A stretch of 50,460 nucleotides of DNA from Paenibacillus sp. YN15 (lineage in GTDB: Bacteria > Bacillota > Bacilli > Paenibacillales > NBRC-103111), in contig NZ_QMFA01000050.1 of the NCBI RefSeq assembly GCF_003285005.1, forward strand, positions 244 to 50,703. The letters are read 5' to 3'. Of this stretch, positions 41,100-49,954 are shown piece after piece (within the stretch, counting starts at the first letter, position 1; each line of letters starts with the position of its first letter). The notes beneath the pieces were generated by a model. It was given only the letters and a program-made list of their open reading frames with translations, had not been told where the DNA came from and made no database searches. The position numbers were made by a program, and so were the translations under genes.

Positions 41100-42809
41100 T
41101 TATTTCTTGAGGAAATCGTAGTAGTCCTTGGTCAGGAGAATTTTATCCTTATTGGCGGCAAACCATTCCTTGTACCAGGCATCCACCTTGGCTCCGTTGG
41201 AGGTTTCCCAGGCGGCTTTGGCGTCCTTTATCGCCTGCGCCGCGCTGTAGCTTGGGGTAATCGCGCCCTTGGCCAGGATGTCGTTGACGGTTTTGTAGCC
41301 GTTGGTCTGGTTGATCTGCAGGTCCTGGGGCAAGGCAGGCAGGGAACCGCTGGAAATGACGCCGATCATCGGCTTGGCCGGGTCCTGATAAGCGTCAAAA
41401 GCGCTTTGGTACACTTGGGCAAATTCCTTGCTCAGCTCATAGGCAGCCAGGGTTTCAGGAGTTTCCACCGCAGGTTTGACCGGATTCAGCACAATATTCA
41501 CGCTGGAGCATTTGTCCGTAATGGCGTTGTTAATCATCGTGAAGTCCGTGTTGTAGCTTTTTTCAATTTTGTTCTTCTCGGCGTCGATGACCTCCGGGCA
41601 GCCGCTGACACCGATTTTGTAATGCTCGCCTTCAATGCCGTAAACGAAGGTTTTGGTGGCTTTTTCCGACATCATAAAGTCCACATACTTGATAATGGCC
41701 TCCGGGTCCTTGGCCTTGGCGTTGACTACGGTGGTCAGATTGACGGGGGTGCTGAGCAGCGGACTGAAGGTGCCGTAGGGTCCGGCAGGCAAGGGCAGGG
41801 CGGCGATGGTGGCCGCGGGATTATTCTTCTTCAGCGTCTTGAAGGTTTCTATTTCACTGCCGTTGGCTCCGTAGATGCCCAGCTTGCCGTTGACGAAATC
41901 CTGCTTGGCCTTGTCGCCCTTGCCGTCCGTCAGATAATCCTTGTCCACAATCCCCGCTTCATACAGCTTCTTCTTGAACTCCAGCGCCGATTGGATGCGG
42001 TCCCAGCCGAATACAAGCTCTCCTTTGTCATTCAGCACCCATGGGTTTTTATCGATGGAATTAAACACGATGCCGAAAATATCGTCCACCGCCATGCCGC
42101 CCACAAAGCTGAGGCTCACCCCGTAGGTGTCCTTTTTGCCGTTGCCGTCCGGGTCCTTCTCGGCGAAGGCCTGAGCCACCTGGAAGAATTCGTCCACGGT
42201 CTTGGGCATGGACAGGTTCAGCTTGGCCAGCCAGTCCGTGCGGATATAGACGTTATGCTGGGGAACGATGTTTTCCACTCTGCCGATCTCATAGATTTTC
42301 CCGTCATCCTTGCGGCTGAGCTTCTCCAGAATCGGGTATTTCTTCAGAATATCCTTGTAGGTGGTGCTGTACTTCTCGATGGCGTCGTCCAGAGGCATCA
42401 GCAGCTTCTGGTTGTACAGCTGGTTCTTGATGGCCATATCATACTCCATAATCACGTCGGGAGCGGAGCCGGAGGCGAACAGGGTGTTCAGCTTCTGGGC
42501 CGATTCCCAGCGGGGCACGGCCACGAAGGTGACATCCGTGGGACCGTTCTCGTTGATCCAGCGGGTCCACCGGTTCTCCGTTTTGGTTCCTTCCTCCGGC
42601 GCTACGCCGCCGCGCTCGTAGATGGTGGAAGTGATCTTGCCGCGGGGAGCGGGAGTGGCCCCTGCTGTAGCGGCTGCGGATTGGCCCGGCTTGGCGGAAG
42701 CGGCGGGTTCGGCTTCGTCGCTGCCGCAGCCTGCCAGAACGGTGATGCCTGCCAGTACGGATGCCGCCAGGGCAATGCGGTACTTGGCGTTTTTCTGTGA
42801 GAATTTCAT
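41100..42809 (-). CDS. sugar ABC transporter substrate-binding lipoprotein
   Basis: The 569-residue extracellular lipoprotein has a signal peptide with lipobox LAGC (Cys28), followed by an Ala/Pro/Ser linker. The body is of the family 1 extracellular solute-binding type (LplA-like); SMPKTVDEFFQVAQAFAEKD and DPEAIIKYVDFMMSEKATK are typical blocks. At 569 residues it falls in the large oligosaccharide-binding class. GGAGGGG precedes the ATG. It is third in the importer operon, 36 bp after the second permease. No ATPase gene is present, as usual for importers sharing MsmX-type ATPases. Confidence 0.88.
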   Translation of the reverse strand: MKFSQKNAKYRIALAASVLAGITVLAGCGSDEAEPAASAKPGQSAAATAGATPAPRGKITSTIYERGGVAPEEGTKTENRWTRWINENGPTDVTFVAVPRWESAQKLNTLFASGSAPDVIMEYDMAIKNQLYNQKLLMPLDDAIEKYSTTYKDILKKYPILEKLSRKDDGKIYEIGRVENIVPQHNVYIRTDWLAKLNLSMPKTVDEFFQVAQAFAEKDPDGNGKKDTYGVSLSFVGGMAVDDIFGIVFNSIDKNPWVLNDKGELVFGWDRIQSALEFKKKLYEAGIVDKDYLTDGKGDKAKQDFVNGKLGIYGANGSEIETFKTLKKNNPAATIAALPLPAGPYGTFSPLLSTPVNLTTVVNAKAKDPEAIIKYVDFMMSEKATKTFVYGIEGEHYKIGVSGCPEVIDAEKNKIEKSYNTDFTMINNAITDKCSSVNIVLNPVKPAVETPETLAAYELSKEFAQVYQSAFDAYQDPAKPMIGVISSGSLPALPQDLQINQTNGYKTVNDILAKGAITPSYSAAQAIKDAKAAWETSNGAKVDAWYKEWFAANKDKILLTKDYYDFLKK

Positions 42810-42845
42810 GTTTTGTCCCCTCCAATTGATATTATACCTGTTGCA

Positions 42846-43718
42846 TTATCCTTTCACGGCTCCAATCATCGCGCCCTTTACAAAATATTTCTGGATAAAG
42901 GGGTAGACGAGAAGAAGCGGGATAATCATGACCATTACTCCGGCGGACTTGACTCCCTCCGGGGTGGCTTGCTGGACCTCATCCGGACGCAGGGCGAAAT
43001 CCTGGGTCAGGGACTGGCTTTTGATCATTTGCTGCACCAGCACGGACATGTTGAATTTCTCAACGTCGTTGATATAGATCAGCACATTCATGAAGCTGTT
43101 CCACAGCCCCACGCCGTAGAACAGGGCCAGGGTGGCCACCATGGGCAGGGACAGGGGCAGCACCACCCGGACGATGTAAGTCCATTCCCCCGCGCCGTCC
43201 ATCCGCGCCGCCTCCTCCAGCTCCTCCGGCAGGCTTTCAAAGTAATTTTTCATAATGAGCATGTTGTAGGCGCTGATCAGCCCCAGGCACCAGATGGACC
43301 AGTAGCTGTTGATCAGCCCCAGGGATTTCACCAGGAGATATTGGGGAATGACGCCGCTGCTGAAAATCATCGTGAACACAATCGCCAGGGTAAAGGGCCT
43401 GCGGCCGTAGAAGCCTCTGCGGGACAGGGGGTACGCCGCCAGGAAGGTGAACAGAAGGCACAGCAGGGTGCCTGTCAGGGTAATGATGAGACTGTTGCGG
43501 AAGGAAGTCAGAATGGGCGTGCCCTTGAGCAAAATGTCGTAGGATTGGGTGGTGATATCCACCGGCCAGAGATACACCTTGCCGGAGATGATGGCTTCAT
43601 TGCCGCTTACGGAAACGGCGGCAATATTCACCAGCGGATACAGGCAGGACAGGGCAGCCAGGGTCAAAAGCAGATAGTTGACGGCATAGAACAGCCGGTC
43701 TCCTTTGGATAAGCGCAT
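42846..43718 (-). CDS. carbohydrate ABC transporter permease (LplC/YtcP-like)
   Basis: The 290-residue inner-membrane subunit has six predicted helices. The cytoplasmic EAA loop that docks the ATPase is intact (EELEEAARMDGAGEWTYIVR). The C-terminus (YPFIQKYFVKGAMIGAVKG) is the standard end of LplC-type permeases. The gene starts 14 bp after the first permease, with AAAGGAG upstream. It forms the membrane channel with that permease and receives substrate from the downstream lipoprotein. Confidence 0.92.
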   Translation of the reverse strand: MRLSKGDRLFYAVNYLLLTLAALSCLYPLVNIAAVSVSGNEAIISGKVYLWPVDITTQSYDILLKGTPILTSFRNSLIITLTGTLLCLLFTFLAAYPLSRRGFYGRRPFTLAIVFTMIFSSGVIPQYLLVKSLGLINSYWSIWCLGLISAYNMLIMKNYFESLPEELEEAARMDGAGEWTYIVRVVLPLSLPMVATLALFYGVGLWNSFMNVLIYINDVEKFNMSVLVQQMIKSQSLTQDFALRPDEVQQATPEGVKSAGVMVMIIPLLLVYPFIQKYFVKGAMIGAVKG

Positions 43719-43732
43719 AGGTCAGACTCCTT

Positions 43733-44698
43733 TCACCAGAGGCCCTGGTCGAATTTGCGGGCGATGGCATTGGTGGTGATGACGAGAACCAGGCCGATTA
43801 CTGCCTCGAACAGGCCCATGGCCGAGGTCAGGCTGAACTGTCCGCCCTGCAGGCCCATCCGGTAGATGTAGGTGGAGATCACCTCGGAAACGTCGGAAAC
43901 GATGGAATTTTGCAGGTTGTACACCTGGTCGAAGCCTACATCCATAATCCGGCCCATGGCCAGAATCAGCATCAGCACGATGACCGAGCGGATGCCGGGC
44001 AGGGTTACATGCCAGATCTGCTTCAGCTTGCCGGCTCCGTCCAGGCTGGCGGCCTCATACAGGCTGGGGTCGATGTTGGAGAGAGCGGCCAGATAGATGA
44101 TGGCGCCGAAGCCGGCTTCCTTCCAGGCCCCTGCTCCCAGGAACACGGCTATCCAGGAGGCGGGTTTGTAGAGGAAGGGATACACGTCTCCTGTCAGCTG
44201 CCGCAGAAGGTGGTTGACGGTGCCGGATTCCTGGGCGAACAGATTGATCACCAGACCGCCGATAATGACCCATGACAGAAAATGGGGGAGATACAGAAGG
44301 GTCTGCACCGTTTTTTTGAACCACATCTTCCGCACCTCGTTGAACATCAGCGCCAGCAGCACCGGGAACGGAAAGTTTACCAGAATGGACAGGACGGCGA
44401 TGACGAAGGTGTTGCGGATGGTCTTGAAGGCCAACGGATCGGTGAACAGCAGCTGGAAGTTGTGGAAGCCCACCCAGGGGCTGCCCCATAACCCGTCGTT
44501 GAAATTGTAATTTTTGAAGGCGATGATGTTGCCGCCCATGGGGATATATTTGAACACGATGTAATACACGATTACCGGTAAAAACATCAGCATCCACGGC
44601 ACATTCTGCTTCAAACGCCGCTTCCTTCTTAAGGCCCGGGCATCCGGAGCATGAACCTGCTGCTGGGCGGGAAGAGCGCGGGCTAGAGAATCTTTCAT
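43733..44698 (-). CDS. carbohydrate ABC transporter permease (LplB/YteP-like)
   Basis: This is the first gene of the importer operon, 321 residues. After a basic cytoplasmic N-terminus come six helices (WMLMFLPVIVYYIVFKYIPM is the first). FKNYNFNDGLWGSPWVGFHN is a hallmark of LplB-type permeases, and the EAA loop SLYEAASLDGAGKLKQIWHV is intact. AAGGATGTG precedes the ATG. It pairs with the LplC-type permease. The promoter must lie in the 800-bp region shared with the divergent phosphorylase operon, but no convincing hexamers were found. Confidence 0.92.
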   Translation of the reverse strand: MKDSLARALPAQQQVHAPDARALRRKRRLKQNVPWMLMFLPVIVYYIVFKYIPMGGNIIAFKNYNFNDGLWGSPWVGFHNFQLLFTDPLAFKTIRNTFVIAVLSILVNFPFPVLLALMFNEVRKMWFKKTVQTLLYLPHFLSWVIIGGLVINLFAQESGTVNHLLRQLTGDVYPFLYKPASWIAVFLGAGAWKEAGFGAIIYLAALSNIDPSLYEAASLDGAGKLKQIWHVTLPGIRSVIVLMLILAMGRIMDVGFDQVYNLQNSIVSDVSEVISTYIYRMGLQGGQFSLTSAMGLFEAVIGLVLVITTNAIARKFDQGLW

Positions 44699-45027
44699 TG
44701 AGGGTTCACATCCTTATTGGGTCTGGTTGATCAACATTGCATCTGGTTTGCGACTGGCCCGGTTTGGTTCTGCGCCTTGGCCGGGAGGTTGGCAGTGGGG
44801 GCAGCGGCGGCGGCTTTCCTGCTGCCAATATACCTGCCGGGGAAGCGCAGCGTCCATAAACAAGAAATCCGGGGTGCACAATTCTTACGGTGGCAGGCTT
44901 GATCTTAAATAAGGTGCATCGGGGGAAATCATGTTTATTGCGCGCGGCAGACCGGTGGCTTACCCTTGAGCAAGCAGGCGGGAGGCAGAGGGCAAGCGTT
45001 GGCGGATGGAGGGCAGGATCAGCGGAG
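44699..45027. other. upstream region of the importer operon, no gene
   Basis: No gene, clear promoter or palindrome was identified with confidence. A TTGTGC/TATGGA pair with 17-bp spacing on the minus strand (about 44885-44857) is a weak promoter candidate. Confidence 0.3.
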
Positions 45028-45236
45028 GTCCAGTAGGAGCCCAGCGGAAGTCCAGTGGAAACCCAGTGGAAGCCCAGTAGGAGCCCAGCGGAAGTCCAGT
45101 GGAAGTCCAGTGGAAGTCCAGTGGAAGTCCAGTGGAAGTCCAGTGGAAACCCAGTGGAAGTCCAGCGGAAGCCCAGCGGAAGTCCAGTGGAAGCCCAGCG
45201 GAAGTCCAGTGGAAACCCAGTGGAAGTCCAGCGGAG
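45028..45236. repeat. 19 tandem copies of an 11-bp unit
   Basis: Nineteen head-to-tail 11-bp units with no gaps follow the consensus GTCCAGTGGAA. Variation is confined mainly to a few positions: G/A at 1, T/C at 2, T/C at 7 and G/A at 8. GCCCAGCGGAA and ACCCAGTGGAA are recurring variants, and two units end in TAGGA. Several reading frames stay open across it and would encode 11-residue repeats, which is a by-product of the period. It lies between two divergent carbohydrate operons. Confidence 0.95.
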
Positions 45237-45275
45237 TGGCCGGGTTTGCCGGCCGGATACCGCCAGATAAATTTT

Positions 45276-45408
45276 TAACGGCGGCCACAGCCGTTATTTC
45301 CGCAAAATGGCGGGGTTCCTTCATCTAACGGCGGCCAGCGCCGTTATTAAGGACTTTTTGCCGGGTAGCGGCTCCAATCGGGGCAAATAACGGCTGCTGC
45401 TTCCGTTA
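45276..45408. repeat. series of TAACGGC palindromes upstream of the phosphorylase gene
   Basis: TAACGGC-N7-GCCGTTA occurs at 45276-45296 and 45326-45346, exactly 50 bp apart. A looser TAACGG-N9-CCGTTA lies at 45388-45408, and a half copy GCCGTTAGAAGG lies near 45453. Either these are regulator sites or members of an intergenic repeat family. Confidence 0.75.
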
Positions 45409-45500
45409 GATTTTGGGAGGTGCCCATTTGACCGAAATAGTGGCGCTCACCGCCGTTAGAAGGCTGGGGCTATTTTTACAGATAAGGAGTGAGGCTCAAT

Positions 45501-47942
45501 ATGGAGTACGGCTATTTTCTGAATGATGGGCGGGATTACGCGGTGACTACCCCGCATACCCCTGTGCCCTGGCATAATTACCTGTTTAACCCGGAGCACC
45601 ATGTGAAGGTGTCCCAGCTTCTCCAGGGGGAGGCGGCCTGCCTGGTCCCCTTCGAGCGGAACTACACCCGCGGCGTGCGGATGTTCTATGTGCGGGACGA
45701 TGCCACGGGAGAGGTTTGGTCGCCGAATTTCGCCGACGGAGGCTGTTGGCCGGAGAGCGGGGATGGGCAGAGCCAGCCGTCTGCCGGAGCGGCCGACAGA
45801 GAAGCAGCGGGAAGGGCCGTACAGAGTACGGCAGCTTCCGGCTTCAACGAAGGAGAGCTGCCGGAGGGGTTCGCCTGCATCCACGGGTTAAGCGCCACCC
45901 GGCTTGTAAACGGGAATGGCTGGTGCCGGGCGGAGGTGGCGGTGACGGTGCCTTTGGAAGGCAGCCTGGAGCTGTGGCAGGTGAAGCTTGTCAATACGTC
46001 GGCGGTAAAAAGAGAGCTGTCGCTGTTTTCCGCCTTTCTTCCCGAGACGGGGGGGATGGGGGTCAAATGCGCGGTGGATGCGGAGGCGGGGATTCTCTAC
46101 AGCCACACTTTCCCCTACCATGTGCGGTATGAGGATAAGGAGAAGTACGACGCCTGCCGCAATTACGTGTTTATGTTTGCGGACCGGACGCCGGATTCGT
46201 GGGAATGCAGCGAACGCCGTTTCCGCGGCGCCGAGGGGCTGGGCCCCGTTCCCGCCGCCGTGCGGAAGGGAGCTTTAAGCGGGCTTCCCTGCGAGGGAGA
46301 GAATCCTGTGGGGGCGATGCAGCACCGCTTCCTGCTGGAGCCGGGCGAGGCGGCGGAGGTGCTGATTTCCGCAGGCTGCGTGAGCGATCCCGGCGAGGCG
46401 GTCCGATTGAAGGCGCTGTGGACCGACAGGGAGCGGGCCCGGGCGGAGCTGCTGCGGCTGGAGGACTATTGGCAAGACCGCTTGGCATCCTACCGGATCA
46501 GCACGCCGGATACCCATTTGGATCATTTCATCAATTACTGGCTGAAGAAGCAGGTGGCGGCCATGACGGAGACCCACCGGATGAGCAACCTGTCCTGTGT
46601 GCGCAATGAGCTGCAGGATGCCATTGGCTTCAGTATGCTGAACCCGGAGGAAGGGGCCCGGTATCTGCTGAAGACGGCCCGGGGCCAGGAGCGGAGCGGC
46701 TATATCCGCCAGTACCGGATGCTGGACCCCGTCCAAAGCCCCGCCGGTCTGGCGCTGCTGAACCACAAGGACGCAGACGCCTGGCTGCTGCTGTGCGCCT
46801 GCGCCATCGTTCACCAAACCGGGAGCCTGGAGCTTTTGGACAGGCAGGTTGGATTTGTCGACGGCGGAGCGGAAGCGTCTCTCTACGAGCATCTGCTGCT
46901 GGCCGTGGATTATATGGAGCAAGACCGGGGCAGCCACGGCCTGTGCCTGATGGGAGACGGGGACTGGACCGACCCCATTAACGGCGCAGGCAGGTTGGGG
47001 AGGGGGGAATCCGCCTGGACCACCATGGCTTTTCTCTATGGGGTGAAGGAGCTGATTCCGCTGGCTGCGGCCAGGGGGGACGCTCCGGTGGTTGCCCGCT
47101 TGGAGCGGCTGGCGGAGGAGCTGGATACGGTCATCAACCGGGAATGCTGGGACGGTGAATGGTATCTGGCCGGTTATGACGATGAGGGCATTCCTTTCGG
47201 CACCGCCGGGGATAAAGAGGGGAGGATTTTTCTCAACGCTCAGACCTGGGCGGTTATGAGCGGCGCTGCCCGAGGTGGGCGGCTGGCGGCCTGCCTCCGG
47301 GCGGTGGACCGGCTGGATACCTCCAGCGGGCCTGTGGTGATTTGGCCTTCGTATGCGGATTGGGACGGACGGATCGGCAAGATCAGCATCAAGCGCCAGG
47401 GCACCACGGAGAATGGCTCCGTCTATTGCCACGCGGCCCTGTTCAAGGCCTGCGCCGATCTGATGGCCGGGCGGCCGGAGGAGGGTTTCGGGACGATTAT
47501 GAAGACCCTGCCGGGCAGCACCCTGAATCCGATTGAGCGGAATTTGCAGCCGCCGCTGTGGGTGCCGAATTTCTATTTTGGCCTGACGGATTCCCCCAAT
47601 TTCGGCAAGTCCAGCCTGAATCACTCCACGGGAACCGCCGCATGGGTGGCTTGGACGGTGCTGGAGCGGCTGTTGGGCGTGCGGGCTACGGTGAACGGCC
47701 TGAAGGTAAGCCCCAACCCGCCCCGGGAGTGGCAGGAGTACCGGGTGGAGCGGATGTTCAAGGGCAGCCGTTATACAATCGAATTCCGCAGGCTGGAGGG
47801 CGATGGAGCGGCTCCCGGCATTCTGGTGGACGGCTCGCCGCTTGCGGGCGCGCTTTTGCCCTGGGAGCCGGGCAAGGAGTACCGGGTGCAGGTTTGGCTG
47901 GCGGCAGTTGTTGGCAAGCACACAGAGGAGGCAGGGATATGA
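45501..47942 (+). CDS. GH94-type glycoside phosphorylase
   Basis: The 813-residue protein has the layout of GH94 (GH36-type fold) phosphorylases: an N-terminal beta-sandwich (about 1-270), a helical linker, an alpha/alpha barrel and a C-terminal beta cap. In the barrel, GDGDWTDPIN carries Asp488, at the position of the general acid of cellobiose and chitobiose phosphorylases (usual form DWND). SIKRQGTTENGSVYCHAALF and FYFGLTDSPNFGKSS are the phosphate- and sugar-binding blocks. Such enzymes split a beta-linked disaccharide with phosphate to give sugar 1-phosphate. AAGGAG precedes the ATG at 45501. The substrate is unknown; the divergent importer may supply it. Confidence 0.85.
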   Translation: MEYGYFLNDGRDYAVTTPHTPVPWHNYLFNPEHHVKVSQLLQGEAACLVPFERNYTRGVRMFYVRDDATGEVWSPNFADGGCWPESGDGQSQPSAGAADREAAGRAVQSTAASGFNEGELPEGFACIHGLSATRLVNGNGWCRAEVAVTVPLEGSLELWQVKLVNTSAVKRELSLFSAFLPETGGMGVKCAVDAEAGILYSHTFPYHVRYEDKEKYDACRNYVFMFADRTPDSWECSERRFRGAEGLGPVPAAVRKGALSGLPCEGENPVGAMQHRFLLEPGEAAEVLISAGCVSDPGEAVRLKALWTDRERARAELLRLEDYWQDRLASYRISTPDTHLDHFINYWLKKQVAAMTETHRMSNLSCVRNELQDAIGFSMLNPEEGARYLLKTARGQERSGYIRQYRMLDPVQSPAGLALLNHKDADAWLLLCACAIVHQTGSLELLDRQVGFVDGGAEASLYEHLLLAVDYMEQDRGSHGLCLMGDGDWTDPINGAGRLGRGESAWTTMAFLYGVKELIPLAAARGDAPVVARLERLAEELDTVINRECWDGEWYLAGYDDEGIPFGTAGDKEGRIFLNAQTWAVMSGAARGGRLAACLRAVDRLDTSSGPVVIWPSYADWDGRIGKISIKRQGTTENGSVYCHAALFKACADLMAGRPEEGFGTIMKTLPGSTLNPIERNLQPPLWVPNFYFGLTDSPNFGKSSLNHSTGTAAWVAWTVLERLLGVRATVNGLKVSPNPPREWQEYRVERMFKGSRYTIEFRRLEGDGAAPGILVDGSPLAGALLPWEPGKEYRVQVWLAAVVGKHTEEAGI

Positions 47943-49954
47943 CAAGCTTGAACAGAGGAGTAGAAGGCATGACAAGCTTGATTCAGCAGGAAGCCCAGCT
48001 GTTTGATTACGAAGGCCAGCAGCTGCGCCGCAAGCGCATTTTTGGGGCCTTCGCGGCGGGCCACGGGGTCATGTTTAGCCCGGAAGGAGAGTATACCGGG
48101 CCTAATCTGGGCCATACCCCCCGGCCCAATGATCTGATGGGCCACTGCGTCAATTATTTGGGCAGCGGCAACCCGGATGCGGTTAGGACTGCCAATGCGG
48201 TGCTGCGGCGGCTGCCCATGATCGAATGCCACTTTTTGCCCAACCGTTCCCTGTGGCTATTGCGCACCTGCCCCCATCTGCTGGAGGAGGATGTGCGGAA
48301 GAAGCTGGATGACTACAGCTGCTCCCATCTGGACGGATTCGCCGGGGAGGATCAGGATTTTGTCGGGGTCAATGACAATTTCCCCTGTGTCAGCGCCTAT
48401 ACCCTGATGGCCGGGGGCCTGCGCTTCGGACGGCCGGAGCTGTATGAACGGGGCTGCGTCCGGCTCCGCCAGTTGAAGGAAATGCTGACCCGCCGGGGGG
48501 CGGCTTCCGAATACGCCAGCCCCACCTACTCCCTGCTCCAGCTCCACGCCCTGGCGCAGCTGGGGGAGCTGACGGCGGAGACGGACCCGGAGATGCACCG
48601 GCTGGTGCTGGACTGCGAGGCGCGGATCTGGGCGGATTACCTGGCCCATTATTACCTGCCCGCCGACCGTCTGGCTGGCCCTTATTCCCGCAGCTATACC
48701 AGCACGCTGGTGGAGTGGACCACGCACCCGGCGGCACTGTACCTGCTGTTCGGGGACAGCGTGCCGGGAGGGCTGCCGGAGGAGGAGCGGGAGGCGCTGA
48801 TGGTGCGCCATAACCACCATATTCTCGCGGCGGATTTCCACTGCCCGCCCCTGCTGCGGGAATGGCTAGCCGGGCGGCAATACCCCTTCTCCTATGAAGC
48901 GACCACAGAGTTCCATGCCTCCTCGGATGAGGTGATCGGGGTGCAAAAGCTGTGGTCCGACCCGGATGCGGGCCCGGGGGATGAGGGAGCCGTGCTGGAG
49001 GAGTATGCCTCCGGCTCGGGCCGGGTCTCCACCTATATGACGGAGGCCTACTCCCTGGGCGTGGCCTCCCGGGAATGGCATTGCGGCAGCCAGACGGATA
49101 CCTTTCTGGCGCTGTACACCACCCGCGCTCCCATCCGCGGGCGGCGGGATGTGCGGACCGTATTCGCCCGGTATTCGGTGAATGACCGGCTGCCCGGGCA
49201 GACCAACGCCTACCCGGAGCTGGGCACGGTGAACGGGCCCATGCTCTTCTGGGACCAGGGCCGCAAGCTGGGGGTGCACCACAAGAACACGGCCATGATG
49301 CTCTACAAGCCGCGGCTGTATGCCCGCAAGCAGGTCAGGAGCCTGCGCCTGATGGTGCTGATGCCCCTGTCCGACGGCCGTCCCGAGGAGATCTGGTTGG
49401 GCGGACGGCGGCTGGAGGGGACGGAGGGCGAGCATACCGGGCTGGTGCCTGTGTGCCTGAAGGACGGCCGCACCTATATGGCTTTCCATCCATTGGTGCC
49501 GGTGGACCACGGCCGCAAACAGGCTGTCCGGGTAGAGGAGGCCAACGGCTACCTGATCCTTTCCTTTTACAACTATGAAGGGGAGGAGCGGGATTTCAGG
49601 GCTGCGGAGTTTGCCCTGACAGGCAACGGCTTTGTGTGTGAGCTGGGTTCGGAAGCAGAGGACGGCTCCTTCTCCGCATTCCGGGAGCGGATCGGCCAGG
49701 GGCAGGTACAGGTGGAGGATCGGTACCTGAGCAATGTCCACATGCGGGGCGCGATGATTCGCAAAAGCGTCTACTCCCGGCCGGGGGTCCAGCTGGCCTG
49801 CGAGTACAGCCCCGTAAGCGAAGGCATCCGCTACATGACGGTCAATGGGCGGCAGATCGGGGAAACCCGGCTGCTGGCGGACGGGCTGGATGCGGCGCAG
49901 CTGCCTTTTCTGGGTGAGGAGGACGGTGAGGGAGGTGATGGTGCTGCCGGATAA
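47939..49954 (+). CDS. large protein of unrecognised family, coupled to the GH94 gene
   Basis: The 671-residue protein has no signal peptide. The first 330 residues look all-helical, with conserved-looking blocks such as GEDQDFVGVNDNFPCVSAYT, EYASPTYSLLQLHALAQLGE and GPYSRSYTSTL. The second half appears beta-rich. This helical-toroid plus beta-sandwich layout recalls polysaccharide lyases and heparinase-like proteins, but I cannot name the family. The ATG overlaps the phosphorylase stop (ATGA). A 30-bp duplication repeats the ribosome site and the first four codons, so an alternative start lies at 47969. Cytoplasmic action on the phosphorylase substrate is likely by context. Confidence 0.75.
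   Translation: MTSLNRGVEGMTSLIQQEAQLFDYEGQQLRRKRIFGAFAAGHGVMFSPEGEYTGPNLGHTPRPNDLMGHCVNYLGSGNPDAVRTANAVLRRLPMIECHFLPNRSLWLLRTCPHLLEEDVRKKLDDYSCSHLDGFAGEDQDFVGVNDNFPCVSAYTLMAGGLRFGRPELYERGCVRLRQLKEMLTRRGAASEYASPTYSLLQLHALAQLGELTAETDPEMHRLVLDCEARIWADYLAHYYLPADRLAGPYSRSYTSTLVEWTTHPAALYLLFGDSVPGGLPEEEREALMVRHNHHILAADFHCPPLLREWLAGRQYPFSYEATTEFHASSDEVIGVQKLWSDPDAGPGDEGAVLEEYASGSGRVSTYMTEAYSLGVASREWHCGSQTDTFLALYTTRAPIRGRRDVRTVFARYSVNDRLPGQTNAYPELGTVNGPMLFWDQGRKLGVHHKNTAMMLYKPRLYARKQVRSLRLMVLMPLSDGRPEEIWLGGRRLEGTEGEHTGLVPVCLKDGRTYMAFHPLVPVDHGRKQAVRVEEANGYLILSFYNYEGEERDFRAAEFALTGNGFVCELGSEAEDGSFSAFRERIGQGQVQVEDRYLSNVHMRGAMIRKSVYSRPGVQLACEYSPVSEGIRYMTVNGRQIGETRLLADGLDAAQLPFLGEEDGEGGDGAAG

Noticed and set aside
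41019-42800. 593-codon frame antisense to the sugar-binding lipoprotein
   Set aside because: No ribosome site or domain, and fully overlapped by a confident gene.
45028-45236. CRISPR array
   Set aside because: Units are 11 bp and contiguous with no spacers, and no cas genes are present.
44966-45328. Open frames on both strands through the 11-bp array, encoding 11-residue repeats
   Set aside because: An 11-bp period yields 11-residue repeats in every frame free of stops. There is no ribosome site and no conserved flank, so a repeat protein is unlikely.
46275-47975. 566-codon frame antisense to the GH94 gene
   Set aside because: Shadow of the phosphorylase; composition is Arg/Gln/His-rich without motifs.
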